A model generated the notes under the pieces. It saw only the letters and a program-made list of their open reading frames with translations, did not search any database and was not told the DNA's origin. A program made the translations under genes and the position numbers. A DNA stretch of 64,000 nt from Gammaproteobacteria bacterium. Its GTDB lineage: Bacteria; Pseudomonadota; Gammaproteobacteria; Pseudomonadales; Azotimanducaceae. Shown here one piece after another: positions 23,355-31,266 of the stretch. Location: positions 1 through 64,000 of the forward strand of contig JAPPAV010000073.1 in the NCBI GenBank assembly GCA_026705345.1, read 5' to 3'. Each line of letters starts with the position of its first letter. Positions within the stretch are counted from its first letter, which is position 1.

Positions 23355-24059
23355 GTGAGTGACGGCGCAAAGCTGCTCGTCGTCGATGACGATCCCGAGC
23401 TTAGGGAACTGATCACAGCCTACCTGAGCAAACAGGGCTACGAGATCGTTGCCGTCGGCGACGGTGGCGCCATGGACCACGCCTTCGCGGCCGGCGGCGT
23501 CGATCTCGTGATCCTCGACTTGATGTTGCCGGGCGAAGACGGCCTCGACATCGCGAAGAGGCTGAAGCAAACCACCGACGTGCCAATCATCATCGTCTCG
23601 GCCCAGGGTGAGGAAATCGACCGAATCGTGGGCCTGGAGGTCGGGGCCGATGACTACATCGGCAAACCGTTCAACCCGCGTGAACTCCTGGCCCGGGTTC
23701 GCGCCGTGCTGCGGCGCGTTCGTGGATCCGGAACCGTCGGTCCGTTGGCGCGAGTCGTGGAGTTCGGCGACTTCAGGCTCGACCTCAACGCCCACCTGTT
23801 GACGCGGGATGGCACGACGGTGCCACTGACCTCCGGAGAGTTCGACCTGCTGGGCATCTTGGTCCGTCACCCGAACCAAGTCCTCGACCGGGACCGCATC
23901 CTGGATCTCCTGACCGGTGCCGAACGGTCTCCCTTCGACCGTAGCATCGATGTTCGGATCACGCGCCTGCGCAGCAAGATCGAGCCTGATCCCTCTTCGC
24001 CTGTATTCATCCGCACCATTTGGGGCAAAGGCTACATGTTCTGTCCGGACGTGCTTTGA
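23355..24059 (+). CDS. OmpR-family response regulator
   Basis: The 234-residue regulator has the receiver acidic pair VVDDDPEL, the phospho-acceptor Asp in LVILDLMLPGEDGLD, the conserved Thr/Ser in IIIVSAQGEE and the Lys in YIGKPFNPREL. A C-terminal winged helix (about 135-234) contains PLTSGEFDLLGILVRHPNQV and IDVRITRLRSKIEPDP, of the OmpR/PhoB type. The start is a GTG at 23355. It overlaps the downstream kinase start and is 5 bp after the hypothetical gene. The EnvZ-like partner suggests envelope or osmotic sensing, but the signal is unknown. Confidence 0.93.
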   Translation: MSDGAKLLVVDDDPELRELITAYLSKQGYEIVAVGDGGAMDHAFAAGGVDLVILDLMLPGEDGLDIAKRLKQTTDVPIIIVSAQGEEIDRIVGLEVGADDYIGKPFNPRELLARVRAVLRRVRGSGTVGPLARVVEFGDFRLDLNAHLLTRDGTTVPLTSGEFDLLGILVRHPNQVLDRDRILDLLTGAERSPFDRSIDVRITRLRSKIEPDPSSPVFIRTIWGKGYMFCPDVL

Positions 24060-25381
24060 GGGGGATCCGGGACGTTCGCTCGCGACGAAAGTCGCCATCC
24101 TCGCTGCTGGCGCGTGCCAACCTGGTCCTTGGCATCTCCGCCGCGGCAATTGCGCTGACGTCGATCGTCGCCTTGGCGGTGTTCGTCATCCTGCCGATCG
24201 AGGACCGTTCCGCCGACGACGAAGCGGGTTTGATCCTGTTGTCGGCCAAGACCTGGGTGGAACTCGATGCCGCGCGGCGACCTGCCTTCGAGATCGAGAT
24301 GCTCCAGAACCACGACCTGATCGTCTCCGGCGAGACCCGTCGCCTGCCCTACGTCGAGGAGGGCAACCGCTACTACGACCTCCTGGCCTCCAAGCTCAGC
24401 GAACGCCTCGACGGTCGCGTGAGGCTGATGGAGAGCGACGACCTCTTGTGGGCGAACGTGCCCATGGGCGGCTACGTAATGCAGGTCGGGATTTCGCCTC
24501 AACGGCAAGACATCGAACCCGTGTACGTGGGGTTCGTCATCGTGCTGTTCGGTGCCGTCATCGTGCCGATCACGTCGGGTCTCATCGTTCGCCGCGTCGC
24601 CCAACCGCTGACCCGTGCCGCCGAAGCCGTCGAGGCGTTTAGGGGTACGGAGGGGTTCCAGCCGCTCCCCGAAGAAGGTCCGGAGGAACTCGTGACCTTG
24701 GCAGCCAACTTCAATGCCATGGCCAAGAACGTCACCGAATTGTTGTCCAATCGCACCACGCTGCTGGCTGGAATCTCTCACGACCTGCGCACGCCGTTGA
24801 CCCGCATGCGTTTCGCCCTGGAGATGCTCCCCCCCAGCGTGGACGGGAAACTGGTGGAGCGCTTCGAACGGAACCTGGCAGCCATGGAGGAGCTGATCGC
24901 CGACGCCCTGCGGTTTTCGCGCGGTGCCGGCGAGGCTCCGAGCCAGGTCGATTTTGGAGCCTATCTCGAGGCCGTTCTGCGCGATATGGACGAGAACCTC
25001 GAGATCGAGTGGCGCAAGACGCCACGGCAGCCTGTCGAGATCGCGACCGGCGCCTTCCAGCGGGTCGTCGCGAACCTGATCCGGAACGCCCAGCAGCACG
25101 GGAGAGGCGCACGGTTGGCCGTGGACTACGACGGCGATCTCATATTCCAAGTGATCGACGACGGCCCCGGGATTCCGCCCGAGGACCGGGAGAAGGTCTT
25201 CCGGCCGTTTTATCGCCTAGAGGGTTCGCGTAGCCGTGCGACGGGCGGAAGCGGCTTGGGCCTCGCCATCGTGGCGCAACTGTGCGAGGCACACGGCTGG
25301 CGGATCCGGCTGGACAGTAGCGACAGCGGTGGGACCGTTGCCGAGGTCACACTACCCCTCTCCGATGACCGAGCAACGTAA
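24056..25381 (+). CDS. EnvZ-like sensor histidine kinase
   Basis: From a TTG at 24056 that overlaps the regulator stop, the protein has 441 residues. It has an N-terminal TM segment (LGISAAAIALTSIVALAVFV), a periplasmic domain, a second TM (VGFVIVLFGAVIVPITSGL) and a HAMP region (RRVAQPLTRAAEAVEAF). The DHp box follows (GISHDLRTPLTRMRFALE), then the N box NLIRNAQQHG, G1 DDGPGIPPED, F box VFRPFYRLEG and G2 GSGLGLAIV. All kinase motifs are intact. TTG 24020 is an alternative start. A strong intrinsic terminator lies 135 bp downstream and closes this operon. Confidence 0.9.
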   Translation: MRGIRDVRSRRKSPSSLLARANLVLGISAAAIALTSIVALAVFVILPIEDRSADDEAGLILLSAKTWVELDAARRPAFEIEMLQNHDLIVSGETRRLPYVEEGNRYYDLLASKLSERLDGRVRLMESDDLLWANVPMGGYVMQVGISPQRQDIEPVYVGFVIVLFGAVIVPITSGLIVRRVAQPLTRAAEAVEAFRGTEGFQPLPEEGPEELVTLAANFNAMAKNVTELLSNRTTLLAGISHDLRTPLTRMRFALEMLPPSVDGKLVERFERNLAAMEELIADALRFSRGAGEAPSQVDFGAYLEAVLRDMDENLEIEWRKTPRQPVEIATGAFQRVVANLIRNAQQHGRGARLAVDYDGDLIFQVIDDGPGIPPEDREKVFRPFYRLEGSRSRATGGSGLGLAIVAQLCEAHGWRIRLDSSDSGGTVAEVTLPLSDDRAT

Positions 25382-25515
25382 CAAAATGACACGATCCCGG
25401 ACCCTTGAGGAAATCAAACCGTAACAAGCCACGGAGTAGGGTGTCCCCGCGCATCGTCGGATAGCCGATGCGTGGGAACCATCCCGATCCCCTCTCCGGA
25501 TCTGCGTTCCAACCT

Positions 25516-25552
25516 CCCGGGGCACCTCGCCGAGGGCCCCGGGAATTTTTTT
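25516..25552 (+). terminator. strong intrinsic terminator after the two-component operon
   Basis: CCCGGGGC (25516-25523) pairs with GCCCCGGG (25536-25543), with an inner CCTC/GAGG stem, followed by AA and seven T (25546-25552). This is the clearest intrinsic terminator in the window. The 303-base gap between the kinase gene and the next enoyl-CoA hydratase (25382-25684) also holds an imperfect CGCATCG/CGATGCG hairpin at 25450-25472 and no gene. Confidence 0.9.
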
Positions 25553-25684
25553 GTCTCCTACCGGTTGAGCGCGCGCTATCCGATGCTTCCCGGCGCCTCC
25601 TCCAACAACCATCATTCGATGGGACCGGCCCTTCCGAGCCGAATCATGTCAAACTCGCCCTGCCGACCTGGAGGGATTGCCGTT

Positions 25685-26461
25685 GTGAGCTATCGCGAGA
25701 TTCGATACGAGGCCGAAGGGCCACTTGCGCTGGTGACGATCAATCGACCCGAGAAGCACAACGCCATCTCGCTCGCCACCCTACGCGAGCTACAGCAGGC
25801 CGTCGACGACGCTGCCGCGAACGACAACGTCAAGGTCATCGCAATCACCGGGGCGGGCGGGCGCTCCTTCGCATCGGGCTCGGATCTTTCGGAGGTCCTC
25901 GACCGCGACCTTCACAAGGCCCTCGAACCGATCGTTCAGGGGTTGGCGGAACAACTCGAGCGGACACCCAAGCCAACCATCGCCGCCATCGACGGCTTTT
26001 GCATGGGTGGAGGGCTGGAGGTCGCATTGGGCTGCGATCTTCGGATAGCGACCTCGAGATCCCAGTTCGCCACCCCCGAAGGCAAATTGGGCATCATTCC
26101 CGGCGGCGGAGCCACCGCGCGACTACCCAGATTGATCGGCCGGGCCTGGGCGATGGAGATGATGCTGATGGGTGAGGCAATCGACGCGAAGACGGCTTTG
26201 TCCATCGGCCTCGTAACGCGTCTCGTCGAACCCGAAGAGCTGCTTGTGCAAGTACGGCGTATGTCGGACCACCTCGCGAGTTTCGCGCCGTTCGTGCCGC
26301 GCACGATGAAGGCCATGGTGCACTTCGGAATGGAGGCGAGTATGGCCGGTGCGCTGATGTTCGAGAAGTACGCGCAAGGTGCGCTCGTGCAGACCGAGGA
26401 CAAGCACGAAGGCATCACGGCGTTTCTCGGCAAACGCAAGCCGGTGTTCAAGGGTCGTTGA
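25685..26461 (+). CDS. enoyl-CoA hydratase/isomerase family protein
   Basis: The 258-residue crotonase-fold protein starts at GTG 25685 behind GGAGGG. A longer reading from 25472 would cross the intrinsic terminator and is rejected. It shows YEAEGPLALVTINRPEKHNA, the oxyanion-hole segments AGGRSFASGSDLSEVL and IDGFCMGGGLEVALGCDLR, and TPEGKLGIIPGGGATARLPR, where the Glu after TP is the usual catalytic residue. The end overlaps the convergent FixJ-like gene by about 14 bp. Probable acyl-CoA hydratase of beta-oxidation type; no partner gene is adjacent. Confidence 0.9.
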   Translation: MSYREIRYEAEGPLALVTINRPEKHNAISLATLRELQQAVDDAAANDNVKVIAITGAGGRSFASGSDLSEVLDRDLHKALEPIVQGLAEQLERTPKPTIAAIDGFCMGGGLEVALGCDLRIATSRSQFATPEGKLGIIPGGGATARLPRLIGRAWAMEMMLMGEAIDAKTALSIGLVTRLVEPEELLVQVRRMSDHLASFAPFVPRTMKAMVHFGMEASMAGALMFEKYAQGALVQTEDKHEGITAFLGKRKPVFKGR

Positions 26462-27106
26462 CAGTATTCCACCGGGCGTCGAGCGAGACCTTCATCCGCA
26501 CGAGTTCGGCCAGATTATTCGCCTTCATCTTCTTCATGACCCGGCTTCGGTGGATCTCCACGGTGCGTTCACTGATGCCGAGGTCGATGGCGATCGCCTT
26601 GTTTGCTTGGCCGGTCGCCACCCGCTCGAAGACCTCCGACTCCCGTGGCGACAGGGTGGCGGTACGAGCACGAAGCTCCGCAAGCCGGCGGCGCCGCTCG
26701 CGCCGGGCGACGTCCGCGTCAAGCGCCGAGGCGATCCGGTCGCGCAGCACTTTGCCCTCCGCCGGCAACGAAAGGAAATCCGTCGCCCCGCTTTCATCGC
26801 GCGCACCGCCGTGGGTATGTCGCCATAGCGGGAGATGAACACGATCGGCAGATCCATGCCCCTTCGGATCAGCGCTTCCTGCAGCTCCAGCCCGTCCATT
26901 CCCGGCATCCGGATATCCAATACCAAACAGCCGCCGACGTCCCGCTCGACGTTGCCCAGCGCGTCGAGAAACGCCTGGGCGCTCGGATACGTTCGGCAGG
27001 CGATGCCGGCGTTGTGCATCAACGCGGACACCGCATCCCTCATGGCGTGATCGTCGTCCACCACGAATACCGTGGGGTCGGTGGTCTTTGTTTCGGATAC
27101 GCTCAT
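26448..27106 (-). pseudogene. fixJ: FixJ-type response regulator interrupted by a one-base frameshift
   Basis: The receiver half starts at ATG 27106 and is intact: VFVVDDDHAMRDAV, phospho-Asp in LVLDIRMPGMDGLELQ, and AVRAMKAG. At the C4 run 26786-26789 (G4 on the coding strand) the frame breaks. Adding one G restores AGATDFLSLPAEGK and leads to a full LuxR-type DNA-binding domain (LSPRESEVFERVATGQANKA, ERTVEIHRSRVMKKM) ending at 26448. Restored, it would be about 219 residues, normal for FixJ. This is either a sequencing or assembly error in a homopolymer, a recent mutation, or a programmed or phase-variable switch. It lies 7 bp downstream of fixL. Confidence 0.85.
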
Positions 27107-27113
27107 CGGTGGT

Positions 27114-28238
27114 TCAAGCCGGCAAAGTGAAAGCGAAGTTCGCGCCGATCGTCTGGCCGTCGTTGTCCACGACATTCTCGCCTTGGAGGCTGCCTCCGTG
27201 GTTGAGAACGATGGTCCGACTAATGGCCAGTCCGATGCCCAAGCTGTCCTTCTTGCTCGACTGGAACGGCTCGAAGATGTCGTCGGCGGTTTGTGCATCG
27301 ATGCCTTTGCCGCCGTCCTGCACCGCGACATGGACTGTACCGCCATCGGCCCAGGTCGCCACCCGAATCGTCCGGCCGTTCCGGCACTCGATTTCCGCCA
27401 TGGCCTCGATGGCATTGCAGAAAAGGTTCCGGAGAACCTGCTGAATCTGAACCGGATCGCAGCGCAGCGTCGGCAGATCCGCACCGGGGGAGAACTCGAT
27501 CATCACTCCCTGCGGGAACGCATCGGTACGGGCCAGCTCCACCATTTCCGAAACCAGCGTGTTCACGTCGGCCGTCTCGAAACTAAGCTCGACACCTTGG
27601 AACAGACGCCGTACCCGTTCCACCGCCAGACCCGCTCGCCGGGTCTGCTGGATGATGTTCTCCAACGCCGAGACGAGCTTCGGCCCCGTAGAACCCGCCT
27701 CCACGAGTTCCTGGGCCACCTGGGCGTACACGGCGAGGGCGGAAAGTGGCTGGTTCATTTCATGGGCGACGGCGGCCGTCATTTCCGCCATAGCACCCAA
27801 TCGTTCCGCCCGTACCAGGCGGTCGCGCAGTTCCCGAGCTTCGACTTCGGCGGATGCGTCATGCAGAACCGCCGCGAAACAGCGGCCCGCCGGCGAGTCG
27901 AACTCGTTGACAACCAAGTAGATCGGCACCAGCTCACCGTCCCGGCGACGGGCTTCCAACTCCCGACCGACACCGATGATGCGCCTGTCGCCCGTCTCGA
28001 GATAACGTTTGATATATCGCGGGTGCTGGGATCGGTGCGGTTCGGGCATCAGCAGACCGATCGGTTGGCCGAGCGCCTCGGCTTCGGAATACCCGAACAG
28101 GCGTTGTGCGGCGAGATTGAAGGATCGAATGGTGCCCCGCTCGTCGGCCACAACGATGCCGTCCAAAGCGCTATCCATGATCGCCTTGGCAATCGTCGAC
28201 GTTGGAGACTCGCCATCGTCGGTGGCTGGTTCGTTCAC
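27114..28238 (-). CDS. fixL: FixL-like oxygen-sensor histidine kinase with a heme-type PAS domain
   Basis: From GTG 28238 the protein has 374 residues. Its PAS domain (about 15-130) contains MPEPHRSQHPRYIKRY and RRIIGVGR. Aligned with rhizobial FixL, His72 falls on the proximal heme ligand, and Arg78 and Arg92 on the two arginines that contact heme propionate and bound oxygen. The kinase core follows: VAHEMNQPLSALA (phospho-His159), NLFCNAIEAM, VQDGGKGID and SLGIGLAIS. It should sense low oxygen and phosphorylate FixJ next door. No membrane segment is present. The frame is open to 28397, so a longer form is possible. Confidence 0.85.
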   Translation of the reverse strand: MNEPATDDGESPTSTIAKAIMDSALDGIVVADERGTIRSFNLAAQRLFGYSEAEALGQPIGLLMPEPHRSQHPRYIKRYLETGDRRIIGVGRELEARRRDGELVPIYLVVNEFDSPAGRCFAAVLHDASAEVEARELRDRLVRAERLGAMAEMTAAVAHEMNQPLSALAVYAQVAQELVEAGSTGPKLVSALENIIQQTRRAGLAVERVRRLFQGVELSFETADVNTLVSEMVELARTDAFPQGVMIEFSPGADLPTLRCDPVQIQQVLRNLFCNAIEAMAEIECRNGRTIRVATWADGGTVHVAVQDGGKGIDAQTADDIFEPFQSSKKDSLGIGLAISRTIVLNHGGSLQGENVVDNDGQTIGANFAFTLPA

Positions 28239-28297
28239 TTGTGTCCGGTGGTCAAAGACTCCAACAAACCGTCCACCTCGCCAGCCGGACACAAGTG
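28236..28297. promoter_or_regulatory. 13-bp inverted repeat at the 5' end of fixL
   Basis: CACTTGTGTCCGG (28236-28248) and CCGGACACAAGTG (28285-28297) are perfect inverted copies 36 bp apart. The right arm also sits in a smaller palindrome, GGACAC-AA-GTGTCC. It lies at the preferred fixL start and could be a regulator site or an mRNA hairpin. Confidence 0.5.
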
Positions 28298-28610
28298 TCC
28301 GCGTGCAGGACCGTATGGCTTCCTCGTCATTGCAGCGACGAAGCGAAGGGTTGCATATAAGGGATTCCCGAAATAGTGCACGCGCGGGTGTTCGCACAAC
28401 CCCAATACAGCGCTGATGTTTGGCGATTCAAGCGGCTGGCGTTGAACGAGGCTGCTTGTCGCCCACGACGGTCTTACCCGGAGGATGCGTCTTTGCTAAG
28501 TTAGTCCGGTGCCCAAGAGGCCGTGGGACTTGCCAAGTAGGCAGCCGGTGCTGGCTGCAGGTCGACCGGCCCGACGGGCCGGCGTGGCGGAACACATTTG
28601 AGGGGAAATA
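28239..28610. other. divergent intergenic region between fixL and the MaoC pair
   Basis: 372 bases separate the preferred fixL start from the first MaoC-like gene. Besides the inverted repeat there is a CCGGCCC-GAC-GGGCCGG hairpin at 28566-28582, 28 bp before ATG 28611. No gene beyond the possible fixL N-terminal extension is supported, and no convincing FNR/FixK box was seen. Confidence 0.5.
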
Positions 28611-29129
28611 ATGGCTGTAGAGAAATTTCCGGTGGAGGCGAGTCACATCATGATGTTCGCCCGTTCCATCGGGGACGGCAATCCGATCTACTACGACGAC
28701 GAATATGCCAAGAGCACCGAGCCTGGCGGCGTCATTGCACCGCCGACCTTCGCCCAGGCAAGCGCCCAGTTCGATCCGAACCACGGCCTTCGGCCGAAGA
28801 TCGACGGCGACGGCTGGCACGGCTCCGGCGGTGCCCCAAGCGGCGCCAAGCCGCGCGGCGAGCGCAAGGCCGGTGGCGGCGGTGGCGGTGGCGGCGGTGG
28901 CGGCGGACTGCACGCCGAGCAACGCTTCATCTATCACCGTCACATGAAACCGGGCGACATCCTCTCGTCGACGTCGAAACCCGGCAAGACGTGGGAGAAG
29001 CAAGGTCGCCGGTCCGGCAAGCTGGTTTTCAGCGAGTCGGTCACCGAATACCGGGACTCAAACGGCGAACTGGTGGTTACCGCGACCAGCGTAGGCGTCC
29101 GAACGGAACGCCCCGTGGATCAGGGTTGA
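28611..29129 (+). CDS. MaoC-like N-terminal (FAS1-type dehydratase) hot-dog protein with a polyglycine insert
   Basis: The 172-residue protein begins with FPVEASHIMMFARSIGDGNPIYYDDEYA, typical of the N-terminal hot-dog half of 3-hydroxyacyl dehydratases. It continues GGVIAPPTFAQASAQFDP and, near the end, FIYHRHMKPGDILSST. Between them is an insert of twelve consecutive glycines (near residues 88-99) preceded by basic residues, where relatives have a loop. GAGGGGAAATA precedes ATG 28611. It is followed 11 bp later by a MaoC-domain gene; the two probably form a heteromeric enoyl-CoA hydratase/dehydratase. Confidence 0.82.
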   Translation: MAVEKFPVEASHIMMFARSIGDGNPIYYDDEYAKSTEPGGVIAPPTFAQASAQFDPNHGLRPKIDGDGWHGSGGAPSGAKPRGERKAGGGGGGGGGGGGLHAEQRFIYHRHMKPGDILSSTSKPGKTWEKQGRRSGKLVFSESVTEYRDSNGELVVTATSVGVRTERPVDQG

Positions 29130-29140
29130 GAGGGCAAACG

Positions 29141-29548
29141 ATGTCATTGAAAGCAAGTGAACTCAGCGTCGGTGATACCCACGCGGAACGTCTGGTCGAA
29201 GACTTGAAGCGCACCCAAATCGTCATGTACGCGGGCGCATCCGGCGACTACAACCCCGTTCACACGGACGAGGTCTTCACCACCGAAGTGGCGGGCTACC
29301 CGAGTGTCTTCGCGCACGGCATGCTGACCATGGGCATGACCGGGAAGATGCTGACGAACTACGTCGGCGACGGACGTCTGACCGAGTACGGTGTTCGTTT
29401 TACGAACCAGGTGTTCCCCGGCGACACGCTCACCGCGACGGCCACCGTGGCAGCGGTAACCGACGGCATCGTGGCGCTCGAGGTGTCTACCGTGAATCAA
29501 GACGGGTTGGAGGTGCTCAAAGGGACGGCCAAGGCTCGCGTCGACTGA
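29141..29548 (+). CDS. MaoC-family dehydratase (hot-dog fold)
   Basis: The 135-residue protein has the hydratase-2 motif: YAGASGDYNPVHTDE contains the Asp and His of the R-specific enoyl-CoA hydratase active site, followed by SVFAHGMLTMGMTGKML. It should hydrate enoyl-CoA or dehydrate 3-hydroxyacyl-CoA together with its neighbour's non-catalytic hot-dog half. ATG 29141 is 11 bp after the upstream stop with GAGAGGG ahead of it. Length is normal for a single-domain MaoC protein. Confidence 0.9.
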   Translation: MSLKASELSVGDTHAERLVEDLKRTQIVMYAGASGDYNPVHTDEVFTTEVAGYPSVFAHGMLTMGMTGKMLTNYVGDGRLTEYGVRFTNQVFPGDTLTATATVAAVTDGIVALEVSTVNQDGLEVLKGTAKARVD

Positions 29549-29572
29549 AAGAACGTCGGCTTGCTGAACAAC

Positions 29573-29597
29573 GGGACGGGACAAGCCCGTCCCCTAC
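29573..29597. repeat. dispersed palindromic element, copy f (overlaps a stop codon)
   Basis: Arms GGGACGGG (29573-29580) and CCCGTCCC (29586-29593) flank ACAAG and are followed by CTAC. On the minus strand it starts GTAGGGG, and this TAG (29596-29594) is the stop of the HSL-type hydrolase. The element fills the space between two convergent genes. Confidence 0.82.
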
Positions 29598-30517
29598 GCA
29601 GCATTGAACGCGCCGCGCAACGCGGCACACGCATCCGACATCGCCTCGCGGGTGGCGATGATCGTGCGGGTATGTGCGAAGAAGCCGTGGATGAAACCGT
29701 CGTAACGGACGAAACGGGCGTCGACACCGGCATTTGCCAAGGCGCGCGCATAGTCCTCGCCCTCGTCCCGCAGCGGGTCGTACTCGGCGGTCATCACCAA
29801 TGCCGGCGGCAGCCTCGACAAATCGTCCGCCAATAGCGGGGACGCATAGGGATGCCGACGATCATTTCGTGTCGGCGCGTAGTGATCCCAGAACCAATGC
29901 ATCGCCTCCGCCGTCAGCAGGTAGCCCTCGGCATTGTCGCGATAGGACGCCCTGTCGAAGTTGACGCCATCCGTCACCGGGTAGACCAACAGTTGGAACG
30001 CTATCGGCGGCCCGCCGCGGTCTCTCGCCATCTGGGCGACCACGGCCGCCAGATTGCCGCCCGCGCTGTCGCCGGCCACCGCCAACGAGCCTGGATCTCC
30101 ATCGTGGACGCCCGCGTGCTCGGCCGCCCACAGCGTCGCCGAATAGCAGTCTTCCGCGGCAGCCGGGAATCGATGTTCGGGAGCAAGCCGATAGTCGACC
30201 GAAACGACGACCACGCCGGCACCCCGGCAGATCTCCCGGCTTTGGCTGTCCGCCGTTGCGAGATCGCCGATCACCCAGCCGCCGCCGTGGAACATCATGA
30301 CCACCGGAAACGGGCCGTCGCCGTCGGGACGATAGACCCGCGCGGGAACTCCGCCGGCGCTGATATCCGTCACGGCAGCCACTTCGATCTCCGGTGCTGC
30401 CACCTGCATGGCTCGGAACATTTCGCGCCCCGCTTCCACGGGAACCTCCGCCAACGACGGCCCGCCAAGGGCGGCGAGTTGACGCAGCATGTCGTCGTAG
30501 CCCGGATCGAGCGGCAT
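29594..30517 (-). CDS. alpha/beta hydrolase, hormone-sensitive-lipase family
   Basis: The 307-residue esterase has the HSL-family oxyanion motif MMFHGGGWVIGD, the SVDYRLAPEHRFPAA segment and the nucleophile elbow VAGDSAGGNLAAVV. The acid residue is in MTAEYDPLRDEGEDY and the His in YDGFIHGFFAH. These are all the hallmarks of bacterial HSL-type (family IV) carboxylesterases acting on short or medium acyl esters. ATG 30517 (MPLDPGYDD) gives the family's normal length; the upstream extension runs into the ClpP-like gene region. Its last codon and stop come from a palindromic element. Confidence 0.9.
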   Translation of the reverse strand: MPLDPGYDDMLRQLAALGGPSLAEVPVEAGREMFRAMQVAAPEIEVAAVTDISAGGVPARVYRPDGDGPFPVVMMFHGGGWVIGDLATADSQSREICRGAGVVVVSVDYRLAPEHRFPAAAEDCYSATLWAAEHAGVHDGDPGSLAVAGDSAGGNLAAVVAQMARDRGGPPIAFQLLVYPVTDGVNFDRASYRDNAEGYLLTAEAMHWFWDHYAPTRNDRRHPYASPLLADDLSRLPPALVMTAEYDPLRDEGEDYARALANAGVDARFVRYDGFIHGFFAHTRTIIATREAMSDACAALRGAFNAA

Positions 30518-30666
30518 GGTTCGAACTCCCGATGTCACAACCAACGCGACAAGCCTATCAAGGCCGGTCGATCGGCGTGCCCATCGCATGCCGATTCGGC
30601 TTGCGCCTTGATGCCCTCCACCCGATTTCCGGTAACATGGCCCGCTTTCTTGTGACAAGGACAGCC

Positions 30667-31266
30667 ATGGGCGACGACCCTGCCGACGGCGCGAAGGAAG
30701 CCGCCGAAGCGGCCCGGCAATTCGCGTTCCTCGAAAACACGCTGCTCAAGAACCGGACGCTGACGATCTTCGGCGAGATCAACAAGGACGTTGCCCAGCG
30801 TACTACGGAGAAGCTCCTCGCGCTGTCCTTCGAAAGCGAGGATCCCATCACCGTCTTCATCGGCTCGCCGGGCGGACACGTGGAGTCCGGGGACACCGTT
30901 TTCGACATGATCCGCTTCATCAAACCGACGGTCCGCACGGTGGGCACGGGCTGGGTCGGCAGCATCGCCACGCACATATACCTTGCCACGCCTCGCGAGA
31001 ACCGTTTCGCCCTTCCAAACACGCGTTTCCTGATACACCAGCCCGCCGGCGGTTTCGGTGGCGATGCCTCGGACATCGAGATCCAGGCCCGCGAGATCGT
31101 GAAGACGAGGGAGCGAATCAACCAGATCATCGCCGACGAAACCGGGCAGCCGGTGGAACGTGTCGCGAAAGACGTCGACCGCGACTACTGGATGAGCGTC
31201 GACGAGTCCGTCGACTACGGCCTGGTCGGTTCCATCATCACGTCGGCGACCGATTTGCCAGGATGA
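30667..31266 (+). CDS. ClpP-like serine protease
   Basis: The 199-residue protein follows ClpP throughout: RTLTIFGEINKDVAQRTTEK, PITVFIGSPGGHVESGDTVF, the Ser region TGWVGSIATHIYLATP, the His region FLIHQPAGGFGG, and the Asp region AKDVDRDYWMSVDESVDYGL. The Ser-His-Asp triad is present, although the classic ASMG around the Ser is VGSI. AAGGA precedes ATG 30667; an upstream ATG at 30637 is possible. It is followed with ATGA overlap by a Tex30-like hydrolase, not by clpX, so this is probably a ClpP paralog with a separate role rather than the housekeeping subunit. Confidence 0.85.
   Translation: MGDDPADGAKEAAEAARQFAFLENTLLKNRTLTIFGEINKDVAQRTTEKLLALSFESEDPITVFIGSPGGHVESGDTVFDMIRFIKPTVRTVGTGWVGSIATHIYLATPRENRFALPNTRFLIHQPAGGFGGDASDIEIQAREIVKTRERINQIIADETGQPVERVAKDVDRDYWMSVDESVDYGLVGSIITSATDLPG

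Noticed and set aside
25472-25684. Longer N-terminus for the enoyl-CoA hydratase at 25685
   Set aside because: It would run across a strong intrinsic terminator; GTG 25685 has a GGAGGG ribosome site and gives the normal family length.
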